A DNA stretch of 64,000 bases from Corallococcus soli (GTDB lineage Bacteria; Myxococcota; Myxococcia; Myxococcales; Myxococcaceae). The translations under genes and the position numbers were made by a program. Below, piece after piece: positions 37,218 through 46,569 of this stretch. Position 1 is the first letter of the stretch. The number at the start of each line of letters is the position of its first letter. The notes under the pieces are model-generated. The model was not told the DNA's origin. It worked only from the letters and a program-made list of their open reading frames with translations, and did no database searches. The DNA is taken from NCBI RefSeq assembly GCF_014930455.1, contig NZ_JAAIYO010000005.1, positions 519,088-583,087 of the forward strand, given 5' to 3'.

Positions 37218-38084
37218 ATGCGCAAGCCATTCCTGACCCTCACCTTGTTGACGCTGGCGGGTACCAGCGCCCTGGCGTCGGAGCGCCTGAACCCGGCCGA
37301 CCTGCGCCGGGTCACCAAGGCCCGTGAATCCCTGGTGCCGGCCGTCGCGAAGGAGTTCGGGCCCAAGGCCCGGTTCATCCACCTCTTCGGCCAGGGCCGG
37401 GGAATGCTCGCGGGCATCGTCGCGGAGATCCCCGCGGATCCGCTGGGCACGGACGAGCTGCCCCTGCTCGCCATCGTCCGGTACGACGAGTCCACCGGCG
37501 CGGTGCGCGTGGTGGACCGCGAGTTCAAGTACCGCGAAGCCCGCACGCTGGGCTCGGAGGTGGCGCTGCTGGATGGCGAGGGCACCCTGCGCCTGCGCGA
37601 CGCCAACGGCAAGGATCGGCTGCTCGCGCGGAGCGTGGGCGGCGACCTGTTCCCCTCGGCCAAGGGCGACGCGCTGGTGGCCACGCTCCTGATGAACAAC
37701 GAGGGGCCGCATGAGACCGCCGTGGGCATCATCGACCTCCAGGGCCGCGTGAAGGTGCTCGCGGACGGGCCCGGCGTGGACGCGACGCCCAGCATCTCCC
37801 CCGACGGCAAGACCGTGGTGTTCGTGTCCGGCCGGACCAGCGTGGCGTCGTTCTACGTGACGGACGTGGAGGGCGCGCCGGCGCGGCAGCTCACCAACGT
37901 CGGCCTGGAGAACTACATGCTCTTCGGAGGCCCGCCCAAGGAGTTCGTGCCCCCGCCCGTCTCCTCCCACCACATGGAGTGGATGGACGCGGACGTGCTT
38001 CGCTACAACGCCGGCGGCGGCGCATTCTGGAAGATCAACGTGCGCACGGGCCACGCGGCTCCGGACGTGGGAGGTGAACCGTGA
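37218..38084 (+). CDS. secreted PD40/TolB-like beta-propeller protein
   Basis: The 288-aa protein starts at ATG 37218 with signal MRKPFLTLTLLTLAGTSALA. The C-terminal half has TolB-like PD40 repeats (ATPSISPDGKTVVFVSGR, ASFYVTDVEGAPARQLTNVG). The N-terminal part (RFIHLFGQGRGMLAGIVAEI) is not one I recognise. The stop overlaps the next start as GTGA, so translation is coupled to the M23 protein. A periplasmic partner of that peptidase is a reasonable guess. Confidence 0.75.
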   Translation: MRKPFLTLTLLTLAGTSALASERLNPADLRRVTKARESLVPAVAKEFGPKARFIHLFGQGRGMLAGIVAEIPADPLGTDELPLLAIVRYDESTGAVRVVDREFKYREARTLGSEVALLDGEGTLRLRDANGKDRLLARSVGGDLFPSAKGDALVATLLMNNEGPHETAVGIIDLQGRVKVLADGPGVDATPSISPDGKTVVFVSGRTSVASFYVTDVEGAPARQLTNVGLENYMLFGGPPKEFVPPPVSSHHMEWMDADVLRYNAGGGAFWKINVRTGHAAPDVGGEP

Positions 38085-38719
38085 AGTCCCTCATCCTGGC
38101 GCTCGCCTTCGCGCTGCTGACCCTCCCGGCGGCGTCCTCCGCCCAGACGATGTTCCGCTTTCCCGCCTCACAGCTCGCTGACCAGTGTGGCAACGGCGGC
38201 TGCGTGGTGAGCGCCTACAAGGACTACGGCGGCCGGGACTACGCCTGCGGTGGCGTGCGCTACAGCGGGCACACCGGCATCGACTACGCCCTGGTCGGCG
38301 GGTTCAGCAAGATGGACTACGGCGTCTGGGCCATGAACGCCGCCCGGGGCTACATCGAAGCGTCCGTGGATGGCTACTTCGACCGCTGCAACTACTGGAA
38401 CCAGGCCAACCCCTACGCGGCCTGCGGCCTGTACACGGCGAACTACATCATCATGCGGCACCCGGACAACACGCAGACCAAGTACTGGCACCTGAAGGCC
38501 TACACCCAGCAGTTCGCGCGGGGCACCACCCTGGCCTGCGGCAACTGGATCGCCCGGGTGGGTTCGTCCGGTGCCTCCACCGGCCCCCACCTGCACTTCG
38601 AGTACTGGGTCCCGGGCTACGGCACGGATGATCCGTACGCGGGCTCCTGCGGAACGCCCTACACGCGCTGGACCGCGCAGGGCGCCTACCGGGGCCTCCC
38701 CGGCATCACCTGCCAGTAA
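38081..38719 (+). CDS. secreted M23 family metallopeptidase
   Basis: The 212-aa protein starts at GTG 38081 with signal MKSLILALAFALLTLPAASSAQ. It shows the M23 zinc ligands: HTGIDY, WHLKAY and HLHFEYW. Extra cysteines (DQCGNGGCVV, DRCNYW, AACGLY, LACGNW, GSCGTPY) suggest disulfides. M23 enzymes cut peptidoglycan cross-links; in a predatory myxobacterium the enzyme may act on its own wall or on that of prey. It is co-translated with the PD40 protein. Confidence 0.88.
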   Translation: MKSLILALAFALLTLPAASSAQTMFRFPASQLADQCGNGGCVVSAYKDYGGRDYACGGVRYSGHTGIDYALVGGFSKMDYGVWAMNAARGYIEASVDGYFDRCNYWNQANPYAACGLYTANYIIMRHPDNTQTKYWHLKAYTQQFARGTTLACGNWIARVGSSGASTGPHLHFEYWVPGYGTDDPYAGSCGTPYTRWTAQGAYRGLPGITCQ

Positions 38720-38753
38720 TCCGGCACCGTCGCGCCCCTGAAGCGTCCCTCCG

Positions 38754-38788
38754 GGCCCAGCGGGTATACAGTGTATACCTGCTGGGCC
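38754..38788. promoter_or_regulatory. 35-bp near-perfect palindrome, probable TetR operator
   Basis: The arms are 38754-38769 and 38773-38788 (16 nt each) around AGT, with a single mismatch at 38762/38780. The core GGTATAC-AGT-GTATACC is perfect. It ends just before the AGGAGG ribosome site of the amidohydrolase gene and A/T-rich core bases stand out. A TetR gene converges on the far end of the amidohydrolase. No T-run follows, so a terminator is unlikely. Confidence 0.65.
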
Positions 38789-38806
38789 TGACAGGAGGAG
38801 CACCGG

Positions 38807-40210
38807 ATGGGCGACCGATGGCTGCTGCGTGGGGCGGAGATCATCACCTGCGACCCCGAACAGGCGGACCTGCCGCGAGGTGACGTCCTGGTGGAGGACG
38901 GACGCATCCTCGCGATGGGTCCCCAGCTGCACGCCGGGGGCTGCCGGCCCGTGGACCTGCACGGGAAGCTGCTCCTGCCCGGCCTCATCGATGCGCACCG
39001 GCACACCTGGCAGACGCCGCTGCGCGCCCTGGGGGCGGACTGGACGGTGATGGACTACCTGGCGGCGGTGCGCGTGAAGCTGTCGCCCGCGTTCCAGCCG
39101 GAGGATCTGCACGCCGCGAACCTGGCCGGGGCGCTGGAGGCCCTGGACGCGGGCATCACCACGCTCGTGGACTATTCGCACTGCGTGGAGTCCCCCGCGC
39201 ACGCGGACGCCGCGCTCACGGCGCTCCAGGACTCCGGCATCCGCGCCCTCTTCGCCTACGGCTACGCGGCGGGGCCCCAGGCGAGCGCCGCGCTGCCGAC
39301 GCCCGCGAGCCGGCTCCTGGATGCCCGGCGCCTGCGCACCACCCGGCTGGCCTCCGACAGCGGGCTCGTGCGCATGGGCATCGCCCTGACGGAGATGCAG
39401 GTCCCCTGGGAGCAGAGCCGCGCGGAGCTGCGCTCCGCTCGCGAGCTGGGCGTCCCCATCACCGCCCACTGCTCCGCGTGGCCCATGTCAGGCCCCAGCG
39501 AAGTGCAGCGGATGGCCGCCGAAGGGCTGCTCGGTCCGGACGTGCTCTTCGTCCACTGCACCTGGAGCTCCGACGAGGACCTGCGACGCATCGCCGACAG
39601 CGGCGGCGCCATCGCGGTGACGCCGGAGACGGAGCTTCAGATGGGCATGGGCTTCCCCGTCACCGGACGCGCGCTGCGCGCGGGGGTGCGGACGGCGCTC
39701 GGGTGCGACGTCGTCTCCAGCAACGGCGGGGACCTGTTCACCGCGATGCGGCTGGCCCTCCAGGTGGAGCGAGGCCGGGCCCATGAACGCGACGGGCTGT
39801 CCAAGGTCCTGGCGCTCAAGGCCGCGCGGATGCTACCCATGGTGACGCTCGACGCTGCGGAGGCGCTGGGGCTGGGGCGCGTGACGGGCTCGCTGCGGCC
39901 GGGGAAGGACGCGGACCTCATCGTCCTCGACGCGAAGGCGCTGAACCTGACGCCGCTCAACCGCCCCCGCGACGCGGTGGTGCTCCAGGCGCATGCGGGC
40001 AACGTCGAGTCGGTGATGGTGCGCGGACGGTGGGCGAAGTTCCAGGGTGCCCTGGTGGACGTGGACCTGGACACCGTCCGCCGCCGGGTCGTCGAGGCCC
40101 GCGACGCGGTGCTCGCCCGCGTGGGAGGAGCGGCCGCGCTCCTGGGCGAACGGGAGGCCCTGGGCGCGCACTGGGACATGGGGAGCGCGGGAGGCGCGAA
40201 GGACCCGTGA
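38807..40210 (+). CDS. amidohydrolase, cytosine deaminase/AtzA-like subgroup
   Basis: The 467-aa protein starts at ATG 38807 behind CAGGAGGAG. It has the metal-binding HxH (LIDAHRHTW), two further His (PITAHCSAW, LFVHCTWSS) and an Asp (TALGCDVVSSNGGD), the mononuclear-metal site of the superfamily, and the end block GSLRPGKDADLIVLDA. It hydrolyses C-N bonds of a ring compound or an N-substituted substrate; which one cannot be read. A strong palindrome lies just upstream and a TetR-family gene converges at 12 bp, so it is probably induced by its substrate. Confidence 0.88.
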   Translation: MGDRWLLRGAEIITCDPEQADLPRGDVLVEDGRILAMGPQLHAGGCRPVDLHGKLLLPGLIDAHRHTWQTPLRALGADWTVMDYLAAVRVKLSPAFQPEDLHAANLAGALEALDAGITTLVDYSHCVESPAHADAALTALQDSGIRALFAYGYAAGPQASAALPTPASRLLDARRLRTTRLASDSGLVRMGIALTEMQVPWEQSRAELRSARELGVPITAHCSAWPMSGPSEVQRMAAEGLLGPDVLFVHCTWSSDEDLRRIADSGGAIAVTPETELQMGMGFPVTGRALRAGVRTALGCDVVSSNGGDLFTAMRLALQVERGRAHERDGLSKVLALKAARMLPMVTLDAAEALGLGRVTGSLRPGKDADLIVLDAKALNLTPLNRPRDAVVLQAHAGNVESVMVRGRWAKFQGALVDVDLDTVRRRVVEARDAVLARVGGAAALLGEREALGAHWDMGSAGGAKDP

Positions 40211-40222
40211 CGCGAAGCCGGC

Positions 40223-40942
40223 TCAGCGCTGGCGGCGCAGGGGACGCTTCCGCGCAGGGGCCCGCCGTGCGTCGATGCGCCGCTGGATTCCTTCCAGCAT
40301 GAAGTCGAGGCTGGTCTCGAACTCACGCCCTACGTCGGTGGCCCGCATGTGCGGAACGCCGTGGGCAAGCCCCGGGTAGTCCCTGGCGGGAAGCGCCCGG
40401 GCCGCCGCGAAGAACCGCTCGAACGGCGGGGGCGTCCCCGGGGGCCCCACGTCCCATGGCTCCTGCCGGCGGATGGCCCCGGCCAGCCAGGAGAAGAACG
40501 TGTTGTGCAGCGCCCCCGCCTCCTTCCATGGGATGCCGGCGGCGTGCAGCTTGAGCACCGTCCGGTCGAGGATGACGAGCGCAGGGTGGACGACGGGGCC
40601 CTGCTCCAGCAGGAACTCCATCAGCCCCCGGTGCGCCAGCCCCACGGCGCGCAGCCGGCCCGCGAGCCGCCGCAGCCACGCCACCGGCTCCAGCCGCTCC
40701 TCCGGCAACACCAGGGTCTGGAGGATGGCCTCGGCGCACAGGTGCACGAGCGCGTCCCGGTTCTCGACGTGCTTGTACACGGCCATGGGCGTCACCCGGA
40801 GCCGGTTGGCCAGCGTCCGCATGGAGAGCTGTCGCAGCCCCTCTTCCCGGACGAGCGCGACGGCGGCCTCCACCACGGCGTCCCGCGACAGCCGGGGTGG
40901 ACGCCCACGCGCTGCCCGGGGACTGCTCGCGCGGGAGGGCAT
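40223..40942 (-). CDS. TetR family transcriptional regulator
   Basis: The 239-aa protein has the N-terminal HTH (RDAVVEAAVALVREEGLRQL, MRTLANRLRVTPMAVYKHV) and a TetR_C-type ligand domain (WLRRLAGRLRAVGLAHRGLM, NTFFSWLAGAIRR). It has a basic N-terminal extension (RAARGRPPRLSR). It probably binds the palindrome at 38754-38788 and controls the amidohydrolase, judging by the convergent pairing. The MlaF-like gene ends 5 bp upstream of its start on the same strand, so it may be read from that transcript. Confidence 0.9.
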   Translation of the reverse strand: MPSRASSPRAARGRPPRLSRDAVVEAAVALVREEGLRQLSMRTLANRLRVTPMAVYKHVENRDALVHLCAEAILQTLVLPEERLEPVAWLRRLAGRLRAVGLAHRGLMEFLLEQGPVVHPALVILDRTVLKLHAAGIPWKEAGALHNTFFSWLAGAIRRQEPWDVGPPGTPPPFERFFAAARALPARDYPGLAHGVPHMRATDVGREFETSLDFMLEGIQRRIDARRAPARKRPLRRQR

Positions 40943-40947
40943 GGGGC

Positions 40948-41742
40948 TCAGGCCTTGGCCGGGCGCTGTTCGGAGCGGCGCCGGAGCCAGTTGCGCAGGA
41001 AGGCCTTCACCTCCGGGTGCTGCGACTGCTTGAAGTGGTCCGGGGGGCCGTACTCCACCACCCTGCCCTCGTGCATCAGGGCCAGGTGGTCCGCGGTGCC
41101 GAAGGCGGACGCCACGTCCGGCGTAATCACCAGCGACGTGGCCCCCAGCTGCTGCTTGCCCGTGGTGATGATCTCGTTGACCGCCGCCGTGGTGAGCGGA
41201 TCCAGGCCGGCCGTGGGGTCGTCGTAGAGCAGTATCTTCGGCTGGAGGATGGTGGCGCGCGCGAAGCCCACGCGCTTCTGCATGCCGCCGGACAGCTCGC
41301 CCGGGAAGCGCGTGGCCGCGTGCGACAGGCCCACCTTCTCCAGCGTCTGGTTCACCGTCTTCGCGATCTCCGGCTCCGGCATCCCCGTGCGCTCGCGCAG
41401 CGGGAACGCCACGTTGTCGAAGACGTTGAGCGAGTCGAAGAGCGCGTTGGCCTGGAAGAGGATGCCCAGCTTGCGGCGCATCTGGTTGAGGGCGGGCTCG
41501 TTCATCCGCGCCACCTCTTCGCCCTCCACCAGGACCACGCCCCTGTCGGGACGGATGAGGCCCATGATGTGCTTCATCAGCACCGTCTTGCCGGAGCCGG
41601 AGACCCCCATCAGCACGCAGGTCGTGCCCTCCGGCACCACCAGGTCCACGCCCCGGAGCGCCGGCTGCCCTCCGAAGGACTTGTGGAGGTCCTTCACCTC
41701 GATGGTCAGCCTGGGCGTCGACTCACGGCTCGCGTCACTCAT
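40948..41742 (-). CDS. MlaF-like ABC ATPase with altered catalytic residues
   Basis: The 264-aa protein belongs with the ATPases of MCE/Mla lipid transport: Walker A GVSGSGKT, Q-loop ILFQANALFDSLNVFDNVAFP, signature LSGGMQKR, PTAGLDPLTTAAV. Two key positions differ. Walker B reads LLYDDPTAG, with Asp in place of the catalytic Glu, and the H-loop reads LVITPDVASAF, with Pro where His is expected. I checked both codons. No MlaE or MlaD gene is adjacent. It may be a weak or regulatory ATPase, or part of a complex encoded elsewhere. Confidence 0.85.
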   Translation of the reverse strand: MSDASRESTPRLTIEVKDLHKSFGGQPALRGVDLVVPEGTTCVLMGVSGSGKTVLMKHIMGLIRPDRGVVLVEGEEVARMNEPALNQMRRKLGILFQANALFDSLNVFDNVAFPLRERTGMPEPEIAKTVNQTLEKVGLSHAATRFPGELSGGMQKRVGFARATILQPKILLYDDPTAGLDPLTTAAVNEIITTGKQQLGATSLVITPDVASAFGTADHLALMHEGRVVEYGPPDHFKQSQHPEVKAFLRNWLRRRSEQRPAKA

Positions 41743-41791
41743 CGCCCCGGCACCCTAGTGCGCGGCCCCCGGACACGCGAGGGCTGCCTGC

Positions 41792-43033
41792 CTACCCGGA
41801 GGCCGTCGGGGCCTCCGGCAGCGCCAGCTCGAAGCGCGTGCCATCCCCCGGCTTCGACGTCACCTCCAGGGTGCCGCCGTGGGCCTCGGCGATGCGCCGC
41901 GCGAGGAACAGGCCGATTCCCAGCCCCGTGGAGCCGGGCCCCCGCGCGAAGCGCTCGAAGAGCGTGGGGAGCCGTTCGGGCGGAATCCCCGGCCCCTGGT
42001 CGGTCACCGCGAGGCGCGCCCACGGCCCCTCCGGACGCTGCTGCATCTGCACGTCGATGCTCACGGGGAGGCCCTGCGGGGAGTGCTTCAGCGCGTTCGC
42101 CACCAGGTTCTCCAGCGCCTGGCGCAGGCGTTCGGGGTCCACGACCATCACCAGCTCCTCGGGGCCGCGGTAGTGCACCGGGTGCGCGGGCGTGTTGGCG
42201 GTGGAGGCCACCTCGCGCGCCAGCCCCGCCACGTCCACCGGCTGGGGGCGCAGGGTGAAGAGCCCCTGGTCCAGACGCCCCACGTCCAGCAGGTCCTGGA
42301 TGAGCCGGGTGAGGGAGCGCAGCGAGGAGGCCGCACCGTCGGCGTCCCGCAGGTCCTCCGCGCTCTGGTTGCGCGCGGCCCGCCGCTGGATGAGCTGGAT
42401 GCGGGCCTTGAGCGGCAGCAGGTAGTTGGCCATGTCGTGGGCCAGCACCGTGATGAGCTCCTCCGCCGCCGCCCGGCGGGCCTGCTTCACCGCCAGGTTC
42501 GTCAGCTCCTGCGTCAGCTCCACCCGGTGGGCCACCATGCCCACCCAGCGCGCGACGGCGCGGAGGAAGTGCAGGTCGCTCTCGGTGAAGAAGTCCCTCT
42601 GGGCCGACGACACGCCCACCACGCCGCGGGTCTCCACGCCGATGGGCAGGGGCACCATCAGCGAGGAGCGGACCCCCAGCCGGTGCTTGATGCCGGGAAG
42701 CTCCTGCGGATCCTCGTCCTGACGGCCCGTGATGAAGGGCTCCTCCGTTTCGTACACCTGGACGGCACGCCCCCCGTTGGCGAGCTGCAGCCGGTCCAGA
42801 CCCAGCGCCTTCTGCAGGCGGGCCATGGGCGTGTCGCTCGTCCCGGCCGCGACCAGGCACTGGGTGCCCATGTCGATGAGGAAGATGTCCACCTTGTCGG
42901 CCTTCAGCAGCTCCGAGATGAGCTGGCCCACCGTGTTCAGCGTGGGCCGGAGCTCCGCGGCGGGAAGGGCCAGCAGGCCCTCCAGTGCCTGGAGCCGCGC
43001 ATGCGTCTTCGCCTCTTTCGGTGGGTCACTCAC
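41792..43033 (-). CDS. GAF-domain histidine kinase
   Basis: The 413-aa soluble protein starts at GTG 43033 (VSDPPKEAKTHARLQALEG), 32 bp after the CHAT gene. A GAF domain (VGQLISELLKADKVDIFLI, RSSLMVPLPIGVETRGVVGVS) precedes HisKA, with the His in VLAHDMANYLLPLKARI, and HATPase (NLVANALKHS, DQGPGIPPERL, GLGIGLFLARRIAEAHGG). The H-box is divergent from the common HELRTPL. It is a cytoplasmic sensor. It is the last gene of the ECF/CHAT operon, and its partner regulator is not in the window. Confidence 0.88.
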   Translation of the reverse strand: MSDPPKEAKTHARLQALEGLLALPAAELRPTLNTVGQLISELLKADKVDIFLIDMGTQCLVAAGTSDTPMARLQKALGLDRLQLANGGRAVQVYETEEPFITGRQDEDPQELPGIKHRLGVRSSLMVPLPIGVETRGVVGVSSAQRDFFTESDLHFLRAVARWVGMVAHRVELTQELTNLAVKQARRAAAEELITVLAHDMANYLLPLKARIQLIQRRAARNQSAEDLRDADGAASSLRSLTRLIQDLLDVGRLDQGLFTLRPQPVDVAGLAREVASTANTPAHPVHYRGPEELVMVVDPERLRQALENLVANALKHSPQGLPVSIDVQMQQRPEGPWARLAVTDQGPGIPPERLPTLFERFARGPGSTGLGIGLFLARRIAEAHGGTLEVTSKPGDGTRFELALPEAPTASG

Positions 43034-43065
43034 CGGGTGAAGTTGGGGCACCTCCCGTCCAGGGG

Positions 43066-45996
43066 CTACCCCTGGAGCCGCCCTGTCTCCTGGTCCCCGG
43101 GCGGCCAGGAGGCCTTCGCCCGGCCCCTCCGCCACCACCAGAGACCAACAGCGGCCAGGAGGACGCAACCCGCCAGCGCGGCCAGGCCCCAGGTCCAGCC
43201 GGAGCCCGGGGCCAGGGCGTGCGCGGCCTCACCGGCCGGGGCCGGAACGGGGACCAGCGCCGCGTCCCCCATCACCGCGAGCCCCGCCCAGGCGGCGGCG
43301 GGCTGACCGTCCCCCCAGGCCTCGCGCTGGGCGGACGCCAGGGCCTGGGACACGCCCTGCCCCGCCGCCAGGTGCCGGTAGTAGCGCTCCAGCAGCCACG
43401 CGGCCTCGGCGTCGCGCAGGGGCCACAGGCTGGCCACCACGGAGCGTGCCCCCGCTTCGAAGAAGGCCCTCGCCAGGCTCAGCACCCCTTCCCCCGCGAG
43501 CAGCGCGCCGGACGCACCCTGGCAACTGGAGAGCACCACCAGCGCGTCCCCGAGCCCCAGCGCGGCGATCTCCCGGGGCTGGAGCAGGCCGTCCTCCTGC
43601 TCCGCGCCCGGGGCCAGCACCAGCGCGGAGCGCTCGGGGGCCTCCTCATCCACGACGGCGTGCGCGGCGAAGTGGAGGATGCGCACGTCGTCCAGCGCGG
43701 ACGCCTTGAGGGCCTGCTCGGACGCTGCGGCGCCCACGAGCAGCCGGGGCCTCACGGCGGTGTCCTCCAGGGTCCCCTCCAACGTGTGCCCTTCGCGCCT
43801 CGCGTCGGGGAGCGCGCCCAGGTTCGCGGTCTCGCCGAACACGCCGCCCCGCGCGGTGGCCACCGTCGTGGGCGCGTCGGCGCGGTCGGGATCCGCCAGG
43901 ACCAGGGCCTCGCCTCCCGGGGGGCGCACGGCCCGTTCGCGCCAGTGGTGCAGCAGGCTGGCGGAGGGCACCAACGCCAGCTCATGGCGGGCCATCAGCG
44001 GAGGGCCGTCCGCGCGCTCCCGCAGCGCGGCGAAGGCCAGGTCGTGCAGCGGCCCATCCGGCACGAGCAGCAGGCGGGACACGCGCGGGGGAAGCCTTCG
44101 CAGCGCGGGGGCGAGCAGCTGCGCATACAGCGCGGCGGCGGCCCCAGCCTCCGAACCGTCACGCCGTTCAATGAGGCCCGACAGGAGCGCCACGGCGGGC
44201 CGCAGCCGCGCGCGTTCGGGGATGCGGTACGCGTGCGTGCCGCCCCGGGTGACGGCCAACACCCAGGCGCCTCCGGCGGGTGCGCCCAGGTGGTCCGCGT
44301 CCGCGCCCACGAGGAAGACAAGCAGCGCCTCGTCGTCACCCAGGCGCTGCTCGGTCTGGGCCAGTGACGCGAACCGGACCTCGGCGTGACGGGGCGCCGG
44401 CCGCAGCTCGCCGTCCCGCCGCTCCAGCTCCTGGAGTTCGCCCAGCAGGCGCGTGCGCTCGGCCCCGGACAGCGAGGGCTCCAGCAGCCGCCGCTGGGTG
44501 GCGGACAGCTGCCGCAGCACGCCGGCCCGGGCCTCCCGGCGCTCCGGCGCGGCGTCTTCCGGGGCGAGCGCCCGGGAGGCCACGAGCGCCTCGAACAACG
44601 TCCGCGCCCGCAGCCGCTCGCTCACCGCGAAGGCGCGCTCCAGGGCTTCGCGGGACGGCAGGGCGGCGCTCTCCCCGGCCTCCAGCGTGCGGCCAGCGAG
44701 CCGGTGGTAGTCCTGGGCCCAACTGGAGAACAGCTCGGCCTGGCTGGACGCGTCCTTCTGGAGCTGGCGCAGCACCTCCACCGCGTCCAGCGCGCGCTCC
44801 GCCTGGAGGAGGGCCTCCGGCAGGGGACGGGTGCGGAAGGCCACCATCGAGCGCGCGCGCCACGCGGAGGCGAGATAGCGCGGGTTGTCGTGTTCGGCGG
44901 CCAGCGCCAGGGCCGCGTCCGCGTCGCGCTCCGCGCCAGCGGCGTCCACCCCCGCGAGCCGCTCCGCGCGCGTCCACAGGCAGGCGATGCGCCGCTCGGG
45001 CAACCCCGTCTCCAGGGCCAGCTCCAGACAGCGACGCAGGTGTTCGTCCGCCTCGCGCCGCTCCTCCGGGCCGTCCCCCAGCAGCTCCGCCACGAGGCGC
45101 AGGCACTGGGCCTCCAGGGCCTTGCTGTCCGCGCTCCTCGCCGCCGCGAGCGCTTCCCTCGCCAGGCGCAGCAGCTCCGGCCGGCCCCCCGGTTCAGGGC
45201 GCTCCTCGCTGCGCAGGTACGCGAGGTGCGCGAAGGAGAGGCGCACCCGGGCCTCCGTGCCCACGTCGCGGGTGCGCCGCGCCAGCTCCGCGAGCCGCGC
45301 GTACGCCTCCAGCGCTTCGTCGAAGTGCCCCAGGGACGCGCTCACGGCGGCCAGGGGGTTCAGCAGCTGCTTCTTCACGCCGTCGCTGCCTCCGGGAAAG
45401 GCGAGCACCTCCGCGCGCTTGAGGAGGCGATAGGCGCGGCCCAGGTCCTGCCCCAGGTCGGAGAGCTCCGCGGCCTCCAGGACGAGCGCGCGCACCTGGA
45501 GCTGGGCGTCACCGGAGGCCCGGGCCACCTCCCCCACCCGCAGCACCCAGACGTGCGCCTCCTCTGTCCGGCCCTGCAGGACCAGCACGTTGCGCAGGTT
45601 GATGCCGGCCAGCACCTCGCCCTCCGCGTCCCCCTGGCTCCGGAACGCGAGGGCCGCCTGCCGGTAGGAGACCTCCGCCAGGCGCGGTTCGGAGAGCATC
45701 TCCACGTGCCCCAGCACCAGCTGCAACCACGGTCGCTCCGGGTGGCGCGCGATGAGGCCCCGCAGCCTGCGCCGGGCCTCGTCGCGACGCTCCGGGGCCT
45801 GGGCCTCGCGAAAGAAGCACATCGCCGCGTCCGACCGCTCCGGGTGGGCGACGAAGCCCTCTTCGCATCCGGCGAGCGCGGAGGGCGCTGGAGGCTCCGG
45901 CGGCCCGGCGGCGGCCACCAGGGCGTGCAGGGTCAGCCCCACCGCGAGGAGGATGGACCCCAGGCGCCCCGCGCGCTGTCGCCGGCCTCCGGACAC
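43066..45996 (-). CDS. TPR-CHAT caspase-like protease, exported and membrane-anchored
   Basis: The 976-aa protein starts at GTG 45996, 1 bp after the preceding stop. A signal peptide (SILLAVGLTLHALVAAAG) is followed by about 450 residues of TPR-like helical repeats, then a CHAT domain with the catalytic pair His779 (ILHFAAHAVVDEEAP) and Cys825 (VVLSSCQGASG). One membrane helix near the C-terminus (GLAALAGCVLLAAVGLWWW) is followed by a basic tail. The protease would thus face the periplasm. It is in operon with an ECF sigma factor and a membrane anti-sigma-like protein, an arrangement that suggests proteolytic control of the sigma factor. Confidence 0.88.
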   Translation of the reverse strand: MSGGRRQRAGRLGSILLAVGLTLHALVAAAGPPEPPAPSALAGCEEGFVAHPERSDAAMCFFREAQAPERRDEARRRLRGLIARHPERPWLQLVLGHVEMLSEPRLAEVSYRQAALAFRSQGDAEGEVLAGINLRNVLVLQGRTEEAHVWVLRVGEVARASGDAQLQVRALVLEAAELSDLGQDLGRAYRLLKRAEVLAFPGGSDGVKKQLLNPLAAVSASLGHFDEALEAYARLAELARRTRDVGTEARVRLSFAHLAYLRSEERPEPGGRPELLRLAREALAAARSADSKALEAQCLRLVAELLGDGPEERREADEHLRRCLELALETGLPERRIACLWTRAERLAGVDAAGAERDADAALALAAEHDNPRYLASAWRARSMVAFRTRPLPEALLQAERALDAVEVLRQLQKDASSQAELFSSWAQDYHRLAGRTLEAGESAALPSREALERAFAVSERLRARTLFEALVASRALAPEDAAPERREARAGVLRQLSATQRRLLEPSLSGAERTRLLGELQELERRDGELRPAPRHAEVRFASLAQTEQRLGDDEALLVFLVGADADHLGAPAGGAWVLAVTRGGTHAYRIPERARLRPAVALLSGLIERRDGSEAGAAAALYAQLLAPALRRLPPRVSRLLLVPDGPLHDLAFAALRERADGPPLMARHELALVPSASLLHHWRERAVRPPGGEALVLADPDRADAPTTVATARGGVFGETANLGALPDARREGHTLEGTLEDTAVRPRLLVGAAASEQALKASALDDVRILHFAAHAVVDEEAPERSALVLAPGAEQEDGLLQPREIAALGLGDALVVLSSCQGASGALLAGEGVLSLARAFFEAGARSVVASLWPLRDAEAAWLLERYYRHLAAGQGVSQALASAQREAWGDGQPAAAWAGLAVMGDAALVPVPAPAGEAAHALAPGSGWTWGLAALAGCVLLAAVGLWWWRRGRAKASWPPGDQETGRLQG

Positions 45997-45997
45997 G

Positions 45998-46507
45998 TCA
46001 GGGGGCCCGGATCTCCATCACGCACTTGAACGGTTCCCCGGTGGTGGGCTCACTCGTGCCCCCAATGGGGTCTCCGGTCCTTGGAATCCTGCAGGCGATG
46101 GGGGGCTCCACGGGCGGCGAGGGCGGGTCCCACCGTTCGAGCACGAGGAAGCCAACGCCCAGCGGATCCCTGTTCATGGGCAGGACGAGCTGGGCGCGAA
46201 CCCCTGCGGCCGAGGGGGCACGCACGCTCAGGCGAAGGGGGGCACCCTCCGACACCGGGCCGGTGACCTGCGCGAGCACGGCGCCACTCGCCGCCAGGAT
46301 GCGCAACGTCACCGTCAACGTGCCGCCCCGGTGCACGCCCGTGTCCACCACCGAGGCCACCACCTGGTCCATGGCCGTCCCCGTCACCGGCACCGTCGTC
46401 ATCACCGTGACCTGGGGCGTGGCCTGCGCCATCGCCGTGACACCCCAGAGCAGCGCCGTGACCGCCAGCGCGCGCACCCATCCCCTGCCTGCATTGAATG
46501 CCGTCAT
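45998..46507 (-). CDS. secreted protein in the ECF/CHAT operon
   Basis: The 169-aa protein starts at ATG 46507 after AAGGGGGATGTG. The signal is RALAVTALLWGVTAMAQA. The mature part is a beta-sandwich-like sequence (GGTLTVTLRILAASGAVLAQVTGP, reading in strands) with two cysteines near the end (IACRIPRTGDP, FKCVMEIRAP). I do not recognise it. Its position between the anti-sigma-like gene and the protease suggests a periplasmic partner or substrate of one of them. Confidence 0.68.
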   Translation of the reverse strand: MTAFNAGRGWVRALAVTALLWGVTAMAQATPQVTVMTTVPVTGTAMDQVVASVVDTGVHRGGTLTVTLRILAASGAVLAQVTGPVSEGAPLRLSVRAPSAAGVRAQLVLPMNRDPLGVGFLVLERWDPPSPPVEPPIACRIPRTGDPIGGTSEPTTGEPFKCVMEIRAP

Positions 46508-46569
46508 CACATCCCCCTTTGTCTGTCCTTGCATGCCCCACCCCAACGCGCGCGGCCCCTGCCGCGCGC

